A stretch of DNA of 64,000 nucleotides from Granulicella sp. L46 (GCF_009765785.1 NZ_LMUT01000003.1:29199-93198); one strand, 5' to 3'; shown: positions 17,986-27,100, counted from the first letter of the stretch. Notes: generated by a model from the sequence alone, not told the origin. Program-made: numbers and translations.

Positions 17986-18294
17986 ATGGACGTTCGTAAG
18001 ATAGTTGCAGAGATTGATGCAAAGATTGCGTCGCTTCAAAAGGCACGCGCGGTGCTGATGGATCTGGATGATAGCGCCGTGGTGGCGAAGCCGCAGCGTG
18101 GACGGCCCAAGGGAAGCACCAATGCAGCGAAGGCAGCGGCAGTGAATACCGCAAAGCCTAAGGCTCGTAAGCGCAACCTGAGCCCTGAAGGGCGCAAGCG
18201 AATTGCAGACGCGATGAAGCGTCGGTGGGCCGAGCGGCGCAAAGCGGTGAAGAAGGAAGCGGCGCCTAAGAAAGAAGCGCCGGCGAAGAAGTAG
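17986..18294 (+). CDS. Small basic protein with AT-hook-like motif
   Basis: A 102-residue, very basic protein. Residues 1-30 form an amphipathic helix (MDVRKIVAEIDAKIASLQKA). Next comes an AT-hook-like GRPKGS, a linker rich in Ala and Lys, a conserved-looking LSPEGRKRIADAMKRRWAERR segment, and a Lys/Ala/Pro tail. This looks like a nucleoid-associated or DNA-binding protein of H-NS/histone-like composition; similar proteins are common in Acidobacteria, but no function is established. AAAGGAAG precedes the ATG and a perfect terminator follows, so it is its own transcription unit. Confidence 0.8.
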   Translation: MDVRKIVAEIDAKIASLQKARAVLMDLDDSAVVAKPQRGRPKGSTNAAKAAAVNTAKPKARKRNLSPEGRKRIADAMKRRWAERRKAVKKEAAPKKEAPAKK

Positions 18295-18320
18295 CCTTGG
18301 GTTCATCGAGTTTGGAGAAA

Positions 18321-18353
18321 AGAAAAAGGAGCTAGAATCTAGCTCCTTTTTCT
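18321..18353. terminator. Bidirectional rho-independent terminator
   Basis: A 16-base inverted repeat (AGAAAAAGGAGCTAGA and its complement) has an A-run on the left arm and a T-run on the right. It separates the small basic protein gene from the converging methyltransferase gene. Confidence 0.9.
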
Positions 18354-18372
18354 CGTTCGCTGGATGGATGCT

Positions 18373-19011
18373 TTAGCGCACGGCTATGACTTCGCGGACA
18401 TTATCCTTGCCGAGAAAGAATCGCGTGCTGGTGTAGCCTTCTAGGAAATTTTCTATCTGGCGTGGCTGATAGACCTTGCGAACGGGAAACGACCCACTAT
18501 CGAGTGCGATCAGTTCGTCGGCGTCAGTCAGCTGAAAACGGGCGAAGGCAGTCTCGGGACCTTCGAGACGTCCGTGGAAGAAGGCCAGGATCATGCCATC
18601 GGGGCGAAGCACTTTGCGCAGGCGGTCGAAGAGCGCAGGCACGAACTCGGGTGGAAGAAAGTTCGCCGTATCCCAAAGAAGAATGACGTCGAAGTCACGC
18701 CCGGAGAAGTCGAGGTTGGCGGCGATGAATCCCTCGGTGTCGAAGACGGGGTCGGCGTCGGGAGAGTCGGCTGGCGGCTTGATCCACTCGGGGCGGGTCG
18801 CATCCTGAACGATGTTGGCCATATAGACGCTATGGCCGCGGGAGGTGAGGTAGTTGATATTCGAGGGTGAAGTGGTACCGAAGTCGAGAACACGGAGCGA
18901 GGAAGTCTTGTCGAGATAATTGCGCACCTCGATCCACCCGCGGGAATGACGAGGTGGCCGCACGGAGGGGTGAGCGGAAGAACCGTGCCCTTTCTTCAGA
19001 AAGTCAAACAT
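18373..19011 (-). CDS. SAM-dependent methyltransferase-like protein
   Basis: A 212-residue protein with a Rossmann-like methyltransferase core. Motif I is the weak version LRVLDFGTTSPSN (about 39-51), with DFDVILLWDTANFLPP as motif IV region and VLRPDGMILAFFHG after it. The glycine-rich SAM loop GxGxG is replaced by GTTSPSN, so SAM binding is uncertain. It lies 27 bases after the bactofilin gene on the same strand and is likely co-transcribed with it, a pairing I have the impression is usual in related genomes. Substrate unknown. Confidence 0.72.
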   Translation of the reverse strand: MFDFLKKGHGSSAHPSVRPPRHSRGWIEVRNYLDKTSSLRVLDFGTTSPSNINYLTSRGHSVYMANIVQDATRPEWIKPPADSPDADPVFDTEGFIAANLDFSGRDFDVILLWDTANFLPPEFVPALFDRLRKVLRPDGMILAFFHGRLEGPETAFARFQLTDADELIALDSGSFPVRKVYQPRQIENFLEGYTSTRFFLGKDNVREVIAVR

Positions 19012-19038
19012 TGCTAAGATCTCCGGCGCAGGGACGCC

Positions 19039-19413
19039 TCAGGCATTCCCACCGTGTGTTGGGCTGGGCGGGAAGGGTTCGGCAGCGCGGGTGGGATCAA
19101 CACCGCCGCGCAGGGTGGCTCCGTCTTCGATGGACAGGCTCTTTGCGCAAACATCACCCAGAACGACAGCGCCGTCGCGTAGTTCGACACGGCCGGTAGC
19201 GCGGACTTCGCCTTCCACCTTGCCGGCAATGGCGACATCCTGGGCCGAGATGGTGGCCTTGACGCGGCCATCGGGGCGCACGGTGAGCTTGGCGCCAGTG
19301 AGCCGGATGGTCCCGTCGACTTCGCCATCGATGATCAGATCAGTAGAGCCCGAAATCTCACCGCGAAATTTGGTTTCGCGGCCAATGACAGTTGCACCTT
19401 CGGTTGGAATCAT
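19039..19413 (-). CDS. Bactofilin (polymer-forming cytoskeletal protein)
   Basis: A 124-residue bactofilin: short N-terminal tail, then a right-handed beta-helix of repeated strands (TKFRGEISGSTDLIIDGEVD, IRLTGAKLTVRPDGRV, VEGEVRATGRVELRDG), and a short Pro-rich tail. Bactofilins form nucleotide-free filaments under the membrane, used in shape and protein positioning. The start at 19413 is chosen because GAGAGG precedes it and the core begins directly after; an upstream ATG at 19542 adds 43 residues with no homology. Confidence 0.9.
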   Translation of the reverse strand: MIPTEGATVIGRETKFRGEISGSTDLIIDGEVDGTIRLTGAKLTVRPDGRVKATISAQDVAIAGKVEGEVRATGRVELRDGAVVLGDVCAKSLSIEDGATLRGGVDPTRAAEPFPPSPTHGGNA

Positions 19414-19578
19414 TTGATAAAGGCCTCTCCGCGGCCGAGGGAGCGTGGTTGTGTCGCATCCCGGGTAATAAGCCCGACTATAAACCAAGCAGGGCGCGAG
19501 CACACAACTGACGGGGGAGATGAATCTTGCGTCTAACGCCAAAGTGAGGCAGAATCTTGGCTTGGGGCACCCCTTTTG

Positions 19579-20493
19579 ATGGCTCGACCAATGGTTAGTT
19601 TGAGGCTCCGCGTTGCGTGGGCGACCGGTGTTTGCGTGCTTGCCGGTGCGGCGGCGGCGAGCGCGCAGACTCCCGCGCAGGTGGAACCGCCGACGATGAT
19701 GTCAGCCACGGAACTGCCGGCGGGCACGCCGCTATCCTGGGCCCAGGATGCGATCCGCAATGAGATCAAGGTGATTGAGTCGTCGGACAAGCTGCCACTG
19801 CGCTATCGACAGCGCAGGGTGGGGGCGAAGGGCGATCTGACGCGCGAGATTATTGCGAGTCGCGACGGGAACGTGGGGCGACTGGTGGAGCGGGACGGCC
19901 AGCCGATTACTGCGGCGGAGGACGCGGACGAACGTGAGCGTTTGAATGACCTGATTTCATCGCCGGATGATTTCTACCGGCATCACCGCAAAGATCTGGA
20001 GACGCGGGAGTCGGTGATCAAGGTGGTGGGGCTGATGCCGGAGGCGATGCTTTACAGCTATGCGCCGGGCCAGCCGCAGCTCAAGGGTTCACAGGGTGAG
20101 GTGGTGCTTGATTTCCGTCCGAATCCGAGCTTTCATCCGCCGACGATGTTTGCTGAATGCCTCACGGGTTTGGAAGGCCGCGTGTGGATTGACCCACGAA
20201 CTCGTACGCTGTCGCGGATTGAAGCGCGTGTGCTGCGGCCTGTGAACATGGGCTTTGGAATTTTGGCGAAGATCTATCCGGGCGGAACGCTGGCCTTGGA
20301 TCAGGTAAATGTAGGCGACGACCACTGGGTGTATTCGCACCTGGACGAGCACGTGACGGCGCGGGTGTTGATGGTGAAGAATTATCCGGAGAACACGGTG
20401 ATCACGTCGTGGGACTTCCGTCCGATGCCGTCGCTGCTCTCGTACCAGGACGGCATACGGATGCTGCTCGCGATGCCGGTGGCTACGAAGTAG
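19579..20493 (+). CDS. Secreted protein of unknown function
   Basis: A 304-residue exported protein with a signal peptide (about 1-30, ending ASAQ). The mature part starts TPAQVEPPTMMSATELP and has alternating helices and strands; the C-terminal half (residues about 160-300: VVLDFRPNPSF, GRVWIDPRTRTLSRIEARV, YPENTVITSWDFRPMPS) resembles the beta sheet of outer-membrane lipoprotein-sorting (LolA-like) proteins but has no clear motif. No operon partner: its stop is directly abutted by the stop of the converging racemase gene. The family is common in Acidobacteria; function unknown. Confidence 0.75.
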   Translation: MARPMVSLRLRVAWATGVCVLAGAAAASAQTPAQVEPPTMMSATELPAGTPLSWAQDAIRNEIKVIESSDKLPLRYRQRRVGAKGDLTREIIASRDGNVGRLVERDGQPITAAEDADERERLNDLISSPDDFYRHHRKDLETRESVIKVVGLMPEAMLYSYAPGQPQLKGSQGEVVLDFRPNPSFHPPTMFAECLTGLEGRVWIDPRTRTLSRIEARVLRPVNMGFGILAKIYPGGTLALDQVNVGDDHWVYSHLDEHVTARVLMVKNYPENTVITSWDFRPMPSLLSYQDGIRMLLAMPVATK

Positions 20494-21621
20494 TTAGCTC
20501 GCGATGGGCTGGCCGCGGTGGAGGGTGCGGCTGCGGACGGTGAGGCGCCCAATGCGATCGGGGCGCACGGTGAATCCATTGCCGGGCGTGGTGGGAACGG
20601 TGATGGTGCCAGTGGGGCTGACGGTGACTTCGGGCTCGATGATGTCCTGAGACCAATAGCGTTTGGACGCGGAGACGTCGCCGGGCAGCGAGAAGTTCGG
20701 CAGCGACGAGAGAGCAATGTTGTGGGCGCGGCCGATGCCGGTCTCGAGCATACCGCCGCACCAGACGGGGATGCCGAACTCCTGGGCGATGTCGTGGATG
20801 GCGAGGGCTTCGGTGAAGCCGCCGACGCGACCTACCTTGATGTTGATGATCTTGCCGCTGCCGAGCTCGAGGGCTGCGTGTGCGTCGCGGCGGTTGCGAA
20901 TGCACTCGTCGAGACAGATGCGGGTGTTGATGCGGCGCTGGAGTTGAGCGTGGAAGTAGAAATCGTCGTACCAGAGCGGCTGCTCGATCATGAGGAGATT
21001 GAACTGATCCCAGCTGGCGATGTGGCCGGCGTCGTCGAGGCGGTAGGCGGAGTTGGCGTCGCAGCTGAGCAGGATGTTCGGCCAGCGCTCGCGGACCATG
21101 GCGAAGATCTCTGAATCCCAACCGGGTTTGCACTTTAGCTTGATGCGCTGGTAGCCGGCGGCGACTTCCTTTGCGACGGCGTCCATCAGCTGCTCGGGCG
21201 TGGGCTGGATGCCGATGGAGACGCCGCAGGGGATGATGTCGCGGGTGCCCCCGAGGAGCTTTGCGAGGGGGATTCCCTGCTGCTGGGCGTCGAGATCCCA
21301 GACGGCGTTTTCGAGCGCGGCCTTGGCCATGCGGTGGCCGCGAACCTGCTCGAAGAGTGCGGGACAGTCGCGACCGGAGGCGATTTCGGCGTTGAGGAGG
21401 CGCGGTGCTAGCTCGTGTTCGGTGATGAGCCAGGCGGTGTCGACTTGCTCGTCGGAGAAGTATGGGTGCTCGCCGGCGACGCACTCGCCCCAGGCGGAGA
21501 GGCCGTCGGCTTCGATCTCGACGAGCAGGATGCGGCGCCCGGTGGTGACGCCGAAGCTGGTCTCGAAGGGGTGGGCGAGCGGCATCTGGATTTCGCGAAG
21601 GTGGATGGCTTCGATCTTCAT
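20494..21621 (-). CDS. Enolase-superfamily N-acylamino acid racemase / o-succinylbenzoate synthase
   Basis: A 375-residue member of the muconate-lactonizing group, OSBS/NSAR type. It has all catalytic residues: Lys161-x-Lys163 (KLKCKPGWD), metal ligands Asp188 (CDAN), Glu213 (IEQP) and Asp238 (CLDE), and Lys262 (INIKVGRVGG). Two reactions are possible: dehydration in menaquinone synthesis (MenC), or racemization of N-succinylamino acids. No men genes are nearby, while the upstream neighbour is the GNAT protein that accompanies the racemases in Geobacillus, so racemase is the better guess. It is the last gene of the mazG-GNAT-racemase unit. Confidence 0.88.
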   Translation of the reverse strand: MKIEAIHLREIQMPLAHPFETSFGVTTGRRILLVEIEADGLSAWGECVAGEHPYFSDEQVDTAWLITEHELAPRLLNAEIASGRDCPALFEQVRGHRMAKAALENAVWDLDAQQQGIPLAKLLGGTRDIIPCGVSIGIQPTPEQLMDAVAKEVAAGYQRIKLKCKPGWDSEIFAMVRERWPNILLSCDANSAYRLDDAGHIASWDQFNLLMIEQPLWYDDFYFHAQLQRRINTRICLDECIRNRRDAHAALELGSGKIINIKVGRVGGFTEALAIHDIAQEFGIPVWCGGMLETGIGRAHNIALSSLPNFSLPGDVSASKRYWSQDIIEPEVTVSPTGTITVPTTPGNGFTVRPDRIGRLTVRSRTLHRGQPIAS

Positions 21622-21639
21622 GAGAGGCTCCGGGGTTTT

Positions 21640-21680
21640 CAGTTCTTAGTTGTCAGTTCTTAGTTGTCAGTTCTCAGTTT
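21640..21680. repeat. Tandem 14-base repeat, CAGTTCTTAGTTGT
   Basis: Two perfect copies and one imperfect copy lie between the racemase and GNAT genes, where an intercistronic control might operate. Simple CAGTTCTTAGTT repeats of this sort are frequent in related genomes. No function is known. Confidence 0.8.
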
Positions 21681-21696
21681 CTAGGTTCTTTGGTGG

Positions 21697-22485
21697 CTAG
21701 TAGGCAAAGGTTTCGTCCCAGCGGCCTAGTTGGAATTGGCCGTCGCCGCGGTCGTTGCGCTGGTAGCCGAGGACGGAGAGGCCGTTGGCGAAGGCGGATT
21801 CGAGGGCTTGGGCGTTGCGGGCCTGAAGGTCGCGCGCGGCGGCGCGAGCAGTGGTGTCAGCGGGGGGCGAGGCCTTCCAGGTGTAGATCTCGGAGGGGAC
21901 GTCGACGCGCTCTACGATGTCGAAGGGTTGGGGCTCACTGCTGAGGGCTCGGGCTACACGGTTGGAGCGCAGCCACCACTCGGCATAGACCCGATCTGTC
22001 GGGAGGCCACCCTGCAGCGGCGAGCTGGAGGGACCATAGAAGTTGCGCTGGTATCGGCGAACGATGGCGCCGAGTTTGGCGATGTTAATGTAGGCGTTTT
22101 TGATCTCGGTCGGATCGAAGGTCCACTCCATGAGGTCGAAGCCGCGGGCGAGTGCGTCGTCGCGCTGGGCTAGCTTGAGGGCTCGCGCGATGCCCTGATT
22201 GCGAACCTCGGGGATGACTCCAACCATGTGCGAATGCAGGTACGCGTGGCCGTTGCGGAAGGCGGGGAGAGCCATGGCGAAGCCGACAGCGGTGGGGCTT
22301 TCGCCGAGGAACGCGCCCATGACCTGTCCGCCGATGCGCGAGGCTAGCAGGAACATGCGGCGCGGAATCATGTCGGCGGGATCGTAGCCCCAGACCGCTT
22401 CTTCGAGGGCGACGCACTGGTCGAACTGCTCGAGTGAGGTGAAGGACTGGATGCGGATGGGCGCGGAATTTGGGGCTTCGTTCAA
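21697..22485 (-). CDS. GNAT-family N-acyltransferase (COG3375-like)
   Basis: A 262-residue GNAT protein. The N-terminal acyl-CoA domain includes SLEQFDQCVALEEAVWG, HMVGVIPEVRNQGIARAL (the CoA pyrophosphate loop) and LMEWTFDPTEIKNAYINI. A C-terminal half ends with RWDETFAY. In Geobacillus and relatives such proteins transfer a succinyl group to D-amino acids and work with an NSAR racemase and a desuccinylase; here the racemase is immediately downstream. Its ATG overlaps mazG by four bases. No desuccinylase is found in the window, so the pathway would need one elsewhere. Confidence 0.85.
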   Translation of the reverse strand: MNEAPNSAPIRIQSFTSLEQFDQCVALEEAVWGYDPADMIPRRMFLLASRIGGQVMGAFLGESPTAVGFAMALPAFRNGHAYLHSHMVGVIPEVRNQGIARALKLAQRDDALARGFDLMEWTFDPTEIKNAYINIAKLGAIVRRYQRNFYGPSSSPLQGGLPTDRVYAEWWLRSNRVARALSSEPQPFDIVERVDVPSEIYTWKASPPADTTARAAARDLQARNAQALESAFANGLSVLGYQRNDRGDGQFQLGRWDETFAY

Positions 22486-23330
22486 TCGGTGGTCTCCGCT
22501 GGTGGTGCTTCAGATTTGGCTTGCGACCAGAGGCGCTCGAGCTGGTCGGGGGACAGAGCTTTGAGCTGATCGGCGCCCCCACTTGCGCGCTCCATGGAGG
22601 CGAAGCGGGCGCGGAATTTGGCGTTGCTGCGGCGCAGTGCAGACTCGGCGTCGACGTTGAGATGGCGCGCGAGGTTCATGGTGGTGAAGAGTAGGTCGCC
22701 GAACTCGGCTTCGATCTTGTCGGTGTCAGCTCGGGCGATCTCGGCGTGGAGCTCGGCGGTTTCTTCGGCGAGCTTATCGAAGAGGCCGTCGGCATTGGGC
22801 CAATCGAAACCAACCTTCGCGGCGCGGGAGCCTAGCTTGGAGGCTTCGAGGGTCGCGGGCATGGAGCGGGGGATGTCGTCGAGCAGTGAAGTAGCGGCGG
22901 GCTTGAATTTTTTCTCTTCGACTTTGATCTGCTCCCAGTTGCGGAGGACTGCGTCGGAGTCCGTGGCGACGGTGCTGGCGAAGATGTGGGGATGGCGGCG
23001 AACTAGCTTGGCGCTGAGGTTTTCAGCGACGTCGCGGAGGTCGAAGTAGCCGGCCTCGGCGGCCATTTGCGCGTAAAAGAGGACTTGCAGGAGGAGGTCG
23101 CCTAGCTCGTCCTTCAGGTCGGGCCAGGCGCGGCGCTCGATGGCGTCGAAGACCTCGTAAGTCTCTTCGAGGGTGTGGCGCTTGATGGTGTCGAAGGTCT
23201 GCTCGCGGTCCCAGGGGCAGCCGCCGGGCGCACGCAGGCGGGCCATGATGGCGGCGGCGCGCTGGAGGGCCTCGGCAGCCGGCGCCTGGGCCTCTTCCCC
23301 TTCGATTTTGTGGATGGAATCCATGCACAT
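22482..23330 (-). CDS. mazG: Nucleoside triphosphate pyrophosphohydrolase
   Basis: A 282-residue MazG. The N-terminal all-alpha domain has CPWDREQTFDTIKRHTLEE with metal-binding Glu55, Glu56 and Glu59 and the ELGDLL motif at 75-80. A second MazG repeat follows (KLAEETAELHAEIAR ... EAEFGDLLFTTMN), with the FKPAATSLLDDIPRSMPA linker typical of the family. It hydrolyses dNTPs and NTPs to the monophosphates, as house-cleaning. It overlaps the GNAT gene by four bases. uvrC is divergently transcribed from the same 66-base gap. Confidence 0.94.
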   Translation of the reverse strand: MCMDSIHKIEGEEAQAPAAEALQRAAAIMARLRAPGGCPWDREQTFDTIKRHTLEETYEVFDAIERRAWPDLKDELGDLLLQVLFYAQMAAEAGYFDLRDVAENLSAKLVRRHPHIFASTVATDSDAVLRNWEQIKVEEKKFKPAATSLLDDIPRSMPATLEASKLGSRAAKVGFDWPNADGLFDKLAEETAELHAEIARADTDKIEAEFGDLLFTTMNLARHLNVDAESALRRSNAKFRARFASMERASGGADQLKALSPDQLERLWSQAKSEAPPAETTD

Positions 23331-23396
23331 AAGCTTACCCGAGTCGTGCGGGCGGGGATCAACAGCGAGGATGGCGCGGACGCTCTAAACTGGAAG

Positions 23397-25430
23397 ATGC
23401 GGATGGATCTCTCAGAAAAAATCCGGACATTGCCGACCGGCGCGGGTTGCTACCTCTACAAGAATGCAGAGGGCGAGGTGATCTACGTCGGAAAGGCGAA
23501 GAACCTGCGCGCTCGGGTCAGATCATACTTTCTGGCCGCGAACCAGCTGGCCAACGCGAAGACGGGATCGTTGATGCGCGAGGCCGTGGACCTGGAATAC
23601 ATTACTGTGGCCAACGAGCGCGAGGCGCTGGCGCTGGAAAATAATCTAATCAAGCAGCGCAAGCCGCGATTCAACATTCTACTGCGCGACGACAAGACCT
23701 ATCCGTACATCAAGCTGACGCTGGGGGATAAGCATCCAAAGGTGTTTGTGACGCGGCGGCTGCGCAAGGATGGCAGCGCTTATTTCGGGCCTTATTTTCC
23801 GGGAAATCTCGCGTGGCGGCTGGTCGATGTGATTCATCGCAGCTTTCTGATTCCGAGCTGCAAGGTGGACTTGAATCGCTATCATCCGCGGGCTTGTTTG
23901 CAGTACTACATCAAGCGCTGCCTGGGGCCTTGCGTCGAGGGATTCGTTTCGACTGAGGACTACGCGCAGGCGATTCGGGATGTGCAGTTATTTCTTGAGG
24001 GCAAGCCGAGTGAGTTGGAGGCTCGGCTGACTGAGCGCATGGAGCGGGCCGCGGAGAATATGCAGTTTGAGCTGGCGGCAAAGCTGCGGGACCAGCTGAT
24101 TACGATCAGCCAGGCGCAGGATCGGCAGCGGATTGCCGGGACCGACGATGAGGACGCCGACGTGTTTGGCTTCCACTACGAGAACGACATGCTGGCGGTC
24201 AATCTTTTTCATATGCGCGGTGGAAAGATCGTTGATCGGCGCGAGATGTTCTGGGAAGAGTTGCCGGACTTTCGGGCGATGGAGTTTTCCGCGCCGGAGT
24301 TGTCGCCTGCAGAGGAGGCGGAAGTTGAGCCGTCGCTGGAGCCGGATCCGCGTGTGGTCGCGCCGCAGATTGATGAGGCCAGCCCAGAGTCGGAGCAGGT
24401 TTCGGTGCTGGAGCCGATGGATGAGGTGCAGCCGCCTGTGTTCTCCGCGGCGACGTTTTTCTCTGCCCTGCTGAAGCAGCTGTATCTCGACCAGTCGTAT
24501 GTGCCGAAACATATTTATGTGCCGGTAGATTTTGCGGATCGGGCGCTGCTCGCGGATGCACTGCGGGAGAAGATTGGGCACAAGATTGAGATTGCGGCAC
24601 CGCAGCGTGGCGAACGGCGGTCGTTGGTGGATTTGGTTTGTCAGAATGCAAAGCAGTCTTACGACCAGCGGTTCCGCGTGCTGAAGCCGAGCATTCAGAA
24701 GATGCAGGAAGCACTGCAGGATGTGTTAATGCTGGCGGAGCCGCCGGAGCGGATTGAGTGCTTCGACATCTCGCATATCCAGGGCGCGGACACGGTGGCG
24801 TCGATGGTGGTGTGGGAAAAGGGCGCGATGAAGAAATCGGATTATCGCAAGTTCCAGGTGAAGACGGTGACGGGCGTGGATGACTTTGCGTCGATGCGCG
24901 AGATCATTCATCGGCGTTATCTGCGGCTGCAGGAGGACAACAAGCCGATGCCTTCGCTGGTGCTGATCGACGGGGGGATTGGGCAGCTGCATGCTGCTGC
25001 GGCGGCGCTGGAGGAGATTGGGCTGATGACGCAGCCGCTGGCTTCGATTGCGAAGCGCGAGGAAATTATTTATGTGCATGGGCAGGAGGATGAGCCGGTT
25101 GTGCTCGACCGACGTTCGCCCGTGCTCCATGTGATCCAGAAGATTCGCGATGAGAGTCACCGGTTCGCCGTGACGTATCACCGCAAGCGGCGGCAGATGC
25201 GTGATCGGACGAGCGAGCTGGATGAGATTCCGGGAGTGGGCGCTATCACGCGGCAGCGGCTGCTGGAACACTTTGGCAGCGTGCGCGCGTTGAAGCAGAC
25301 GGCGGAGAAGAATCCTGATGCGCTGACGGCGGTGGTGAATAAGGCGACGGCGGAGAAGATTCGCAAGTTCTTTGCCGAGCAGGATGGGCCGGATTCGCAG
25401 GATGATCTGGTCAGGATTACGGTAGCGTAG
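23397..25430 (+). CDS. uvrC: Excinuclease ABC subunit C
   Basis: A 677-residue UvrC, incising DNA on both sides of a lesion. Domains: GIY-YIG nuclease at about 12-95 (GCYLYKNAEGEVIYVGKAKN), UVR motif at about 207-236 (LTERMERAAENMQFELAAKL), RNase H-like nuclease (ECFDISHIQGADTVASMVV), and C-terminal helix-hairpin-helix (ELDEIPGVGAITRQRLL, 607 on). Residues about 296-350 form an acidic, Pro/Glu-rich insert not usual in the family. The start at 23397 (MRMDLSEKI) fits the family; the 74 codons upstream overlap the mazG start region and are not used. Confidence 0.94.
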   Translation: MRMDLSEKIRTLPTGAGCYLYKNAEGEVIYVGKAKNLRARVRSYFLAANQLANAKTGSLMREAVDLEYITVANEREALALENNLIKQRKPRFNILLRDDKTYPYIKLTLGDKHPKVFVTRRLRKDGSAYFGPYFPGNLAWRLVDVIHRSFLIPSCKVDLNRYHPRACLQYYIKRCLGPCVEGFVSTEDYAQAIRDVQLFLEGKPSELEARLTERMERAAENMQFELAAKLRDQLITISQAQDRQRIAGTDDEDADVFGFHYENDMLAVNLFHMRGGKIVDRREMFWEELPDFRAMEFSAPELSPAEEAEVEPSLEPDPRVVAPQIDEASPESEQVSVLEPMDEVQPPVFSAATFFSALLKQLYLDQSYVPKHIYVPVDFADRALLADALREKIGHKIEIAAPQRGERRSLVDLVCQNAKQSYDQRFRVLKPSIQKMQEALQDVLMLAEPPERIECFDISHIQGADTVASMVVWEKGAMKKSDYRKFQVKTVTGVDDFASMREIIHRRYLRLQEDNKPMPSLVLIDGGIGQLHAAAAALEEIGLMTQPLASIAKREEIIYVHGQEDEPVVLDRRSPVLHVIQKIRDESHRFAVTYHRKRRQMRDRTSELDEIPGVGAITRQRLLEHFGSVRALKQTAEKNPDALTAVVNKATAEKIRKFFAEQDGPDSQDDLVRITVA

Positions 25431-25492
25431 CTGGAAATTTCGTGCGTGGCAGGAACTTTCCTGTTTTCGGGCGCGTACTCTTAGCGATAACC

Positions 25493-27100
25493 ATGACTAC
25501 TGCTACCGCACATACCACTGTCATTCGACCTGCGGACTTAACCCTGCGCGATACGCTGCGCCTGGCTGCGATCTTTGCTGCAGCGAAACTCTTGCTGCAG
25601 TTTGCGCTGACGCTCTGGACGCTGCATCTTGGCTACGGTTACTTCCGCGACGAGTTCTACTACATTGCGTGCGGGCGACACCTGGCGTGGGGCTACGTGG
25701 ATCACGGACCGATTGTGGCGCTGCAGGCTCGGCTTGGTGAGTTGCTGTTTGGTGATTCGGTGTTCGGGATTCGAGTGCTGTCGGCAGCCGCGGGTTCGGC
25801 GATGGTGTTTCTGACTGGTGTGATTGCCTGGGCGCTGGGTGGGCGGCGGCCAGCACAGGCACTGGCGATGTTTGGCGTGATCGTCTGCCCGCAGTACATC
25901 GGCGTGCACGGGTTTCTCTCGATGAACTCGTTCGAGCCGATGTTCTGGATGACCTGCGTGCTTGCGGTCATTCTGATGCTGCGCGGATTTTCGTTGAGGA
26001 CGTGGTGGGTGGTGTTCGGTGTTGCGGCGGGTGTGGGACTTCTCAACAAGCCGTCGATGACCTTCTTCTTGGTGACGCTTGGATTGGGATTGTTGCTGAC
26101 GAAGCAGCGGTGGGTGCTGTTCTCGCGATGGACCTTGGTGGCGATTGCACTGATAGGTGCGATTGTCTCGCCGCATGTGCTTTGGCAGATTCACAATCAT
26201 TGGCCCACGCTGGAGTTTCTCCACAATGGCCAGGTGCGTCACAAGAATATTGTGCTGGGACCGGTGCAGTTTTTTCTGGCGCAGTTTGCGACCATGCAAC
26301 CGGTGAATGCGCTGATCTGGATTGCGGGCGTGGTGTCGCTGCTGCGTGCGAAGTCGATACGCGATGGGCGCTGGTTGGGGCTGACGTATGTTTTGTTTTA
26401 TGCGCTGATGTTCGCGATGCACGCGAAGGATTACTACCTTGCGGGGATCTATCCGGCCATGTTTGCCGCTGGTGGGATCGCGTGGGAGCGGCGGTTTGCG
26501 GGGTTGCGCTCGGTAAAGGAAAACCGGGTAATTGGGTTTCCTGTGTTCGAGACCGTGTTGCTGGTAACAAGCCTGATCATTCTGCCGATGGCCTCTCCGG
26601 TGCTGCGACCGGACGCGTGGGTGCGGTATACGACGGCGCTGCATCTGCATGGCGACAAGATGGAGACTTTCGCGACGGGGCCGCTGCCGCAGTTTTATGC
26701 GGACCGTTTTGGCTGGCAGCAGGAGGTTGATATTGTGGCGAGGACGTATCGGTCGCTGACGCCTGAGCAACAGCAGCATGTATGCATCTTCGCAAACAAC
26801 TATGGTGAGGCCGGGGCGATTGATTTTCTGGGGCAGCGCGAGGGTTTGAATCTGCCGCCGGCTCTGAGTGGACAGAATAATTACTGGCTTTGGGGCACAC
26901 ATGGGTGTGATACGAATGTCGTGATTGCGGTGATCGAGGATACTCCGCAAGAAGTTGCGCAGAAGTATGAGTCGGTTGAGGTCGTGGGTCGAATGGACGA
27001 ACCGTATGCAATGCCGTTTGAGCATAAGAACATCTATCTCTTGCGCTCGCGAAAGCCGTCGTCGCACTTTGATTGGGCTGATGAGCGGTTTTACTTCTAG
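25493..27100 (+). CDS. Membrane glycosyltransferase, PMT/ArnT-like (GT39/83 type)
   Basis: A 535-residue polytopic protein with about 11 hydrophobic helices. The first outer loop has YFRDEFYYIACGRHLAWGYV; Asp53-Glu54 is the catalytic acidic pair of the GT-C class. Later loops contain HVLWQIHNHWPTLEF and a C-terminal soluble part with NNYGEAGAIDF. Such enzymes use lipid-linked sugars to modify lipid A, proteins or polysaccharides. The substrate is not known. The start at ATG 25493 places a basic N-terminus before helix 1; a GTG at 25442 would add 17 residues. No wall-polysaccharide genes are adjacent. Confidence 0.85.
   Translation: MTTATAHTTVIRPADLTLRDTLRLAAIFAAAKLLLQFALTLWTLHLGYGYFRDEFYYIACGRHLAWGYVDHGPIVALQARLGELLFGDSVFGIRVLSAAAGSAMVFLTGVIAWALGGRRPAQALAMFGVIVCPQYIGVHGFLSMNSFEPMFWMTCVLAVILMLRGFSLRTWWVVFGVAAGVGLLNKPSMTFFLVTLGLGLLLTKQRWVLFSRWTLVAIALIGAIVSPHVLWQIHNHWPTLEFLHNGQVRHKNIVLGPVQFFLAQFATMQPVNALIWIAGVVSLLRAKSIRDGRWLGLTYVLFYALMFAMHAKDYYLAGIYPAMFAAGGIAWERRFAGLRSVKENRVIGFPVFETVLLVTSLIILPMASPVLRPDAWVRYTTALHLHGDKMETFATGPLPQFYADRFGWQQEVDIVARTYRSLTPEQQQHVCIFANNYGEAGAIDFLGQREGLNLPPALSGQNNYWLWGTHGCDTNVVIAVIEDTPQEVAQKYESVEVVGRMDEPYAMPFEHKNIYLLRSRKPSSHFDWADERFYF

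Noticed and set aside
20494..21621. Annotation as menaquinone enzyme MenC
   Set aside because: Possible on sequence alone, but no men gene is present and the GNAT neighbour fits the N-acylamino acid racemase role. Kept as an alternative in the entry.
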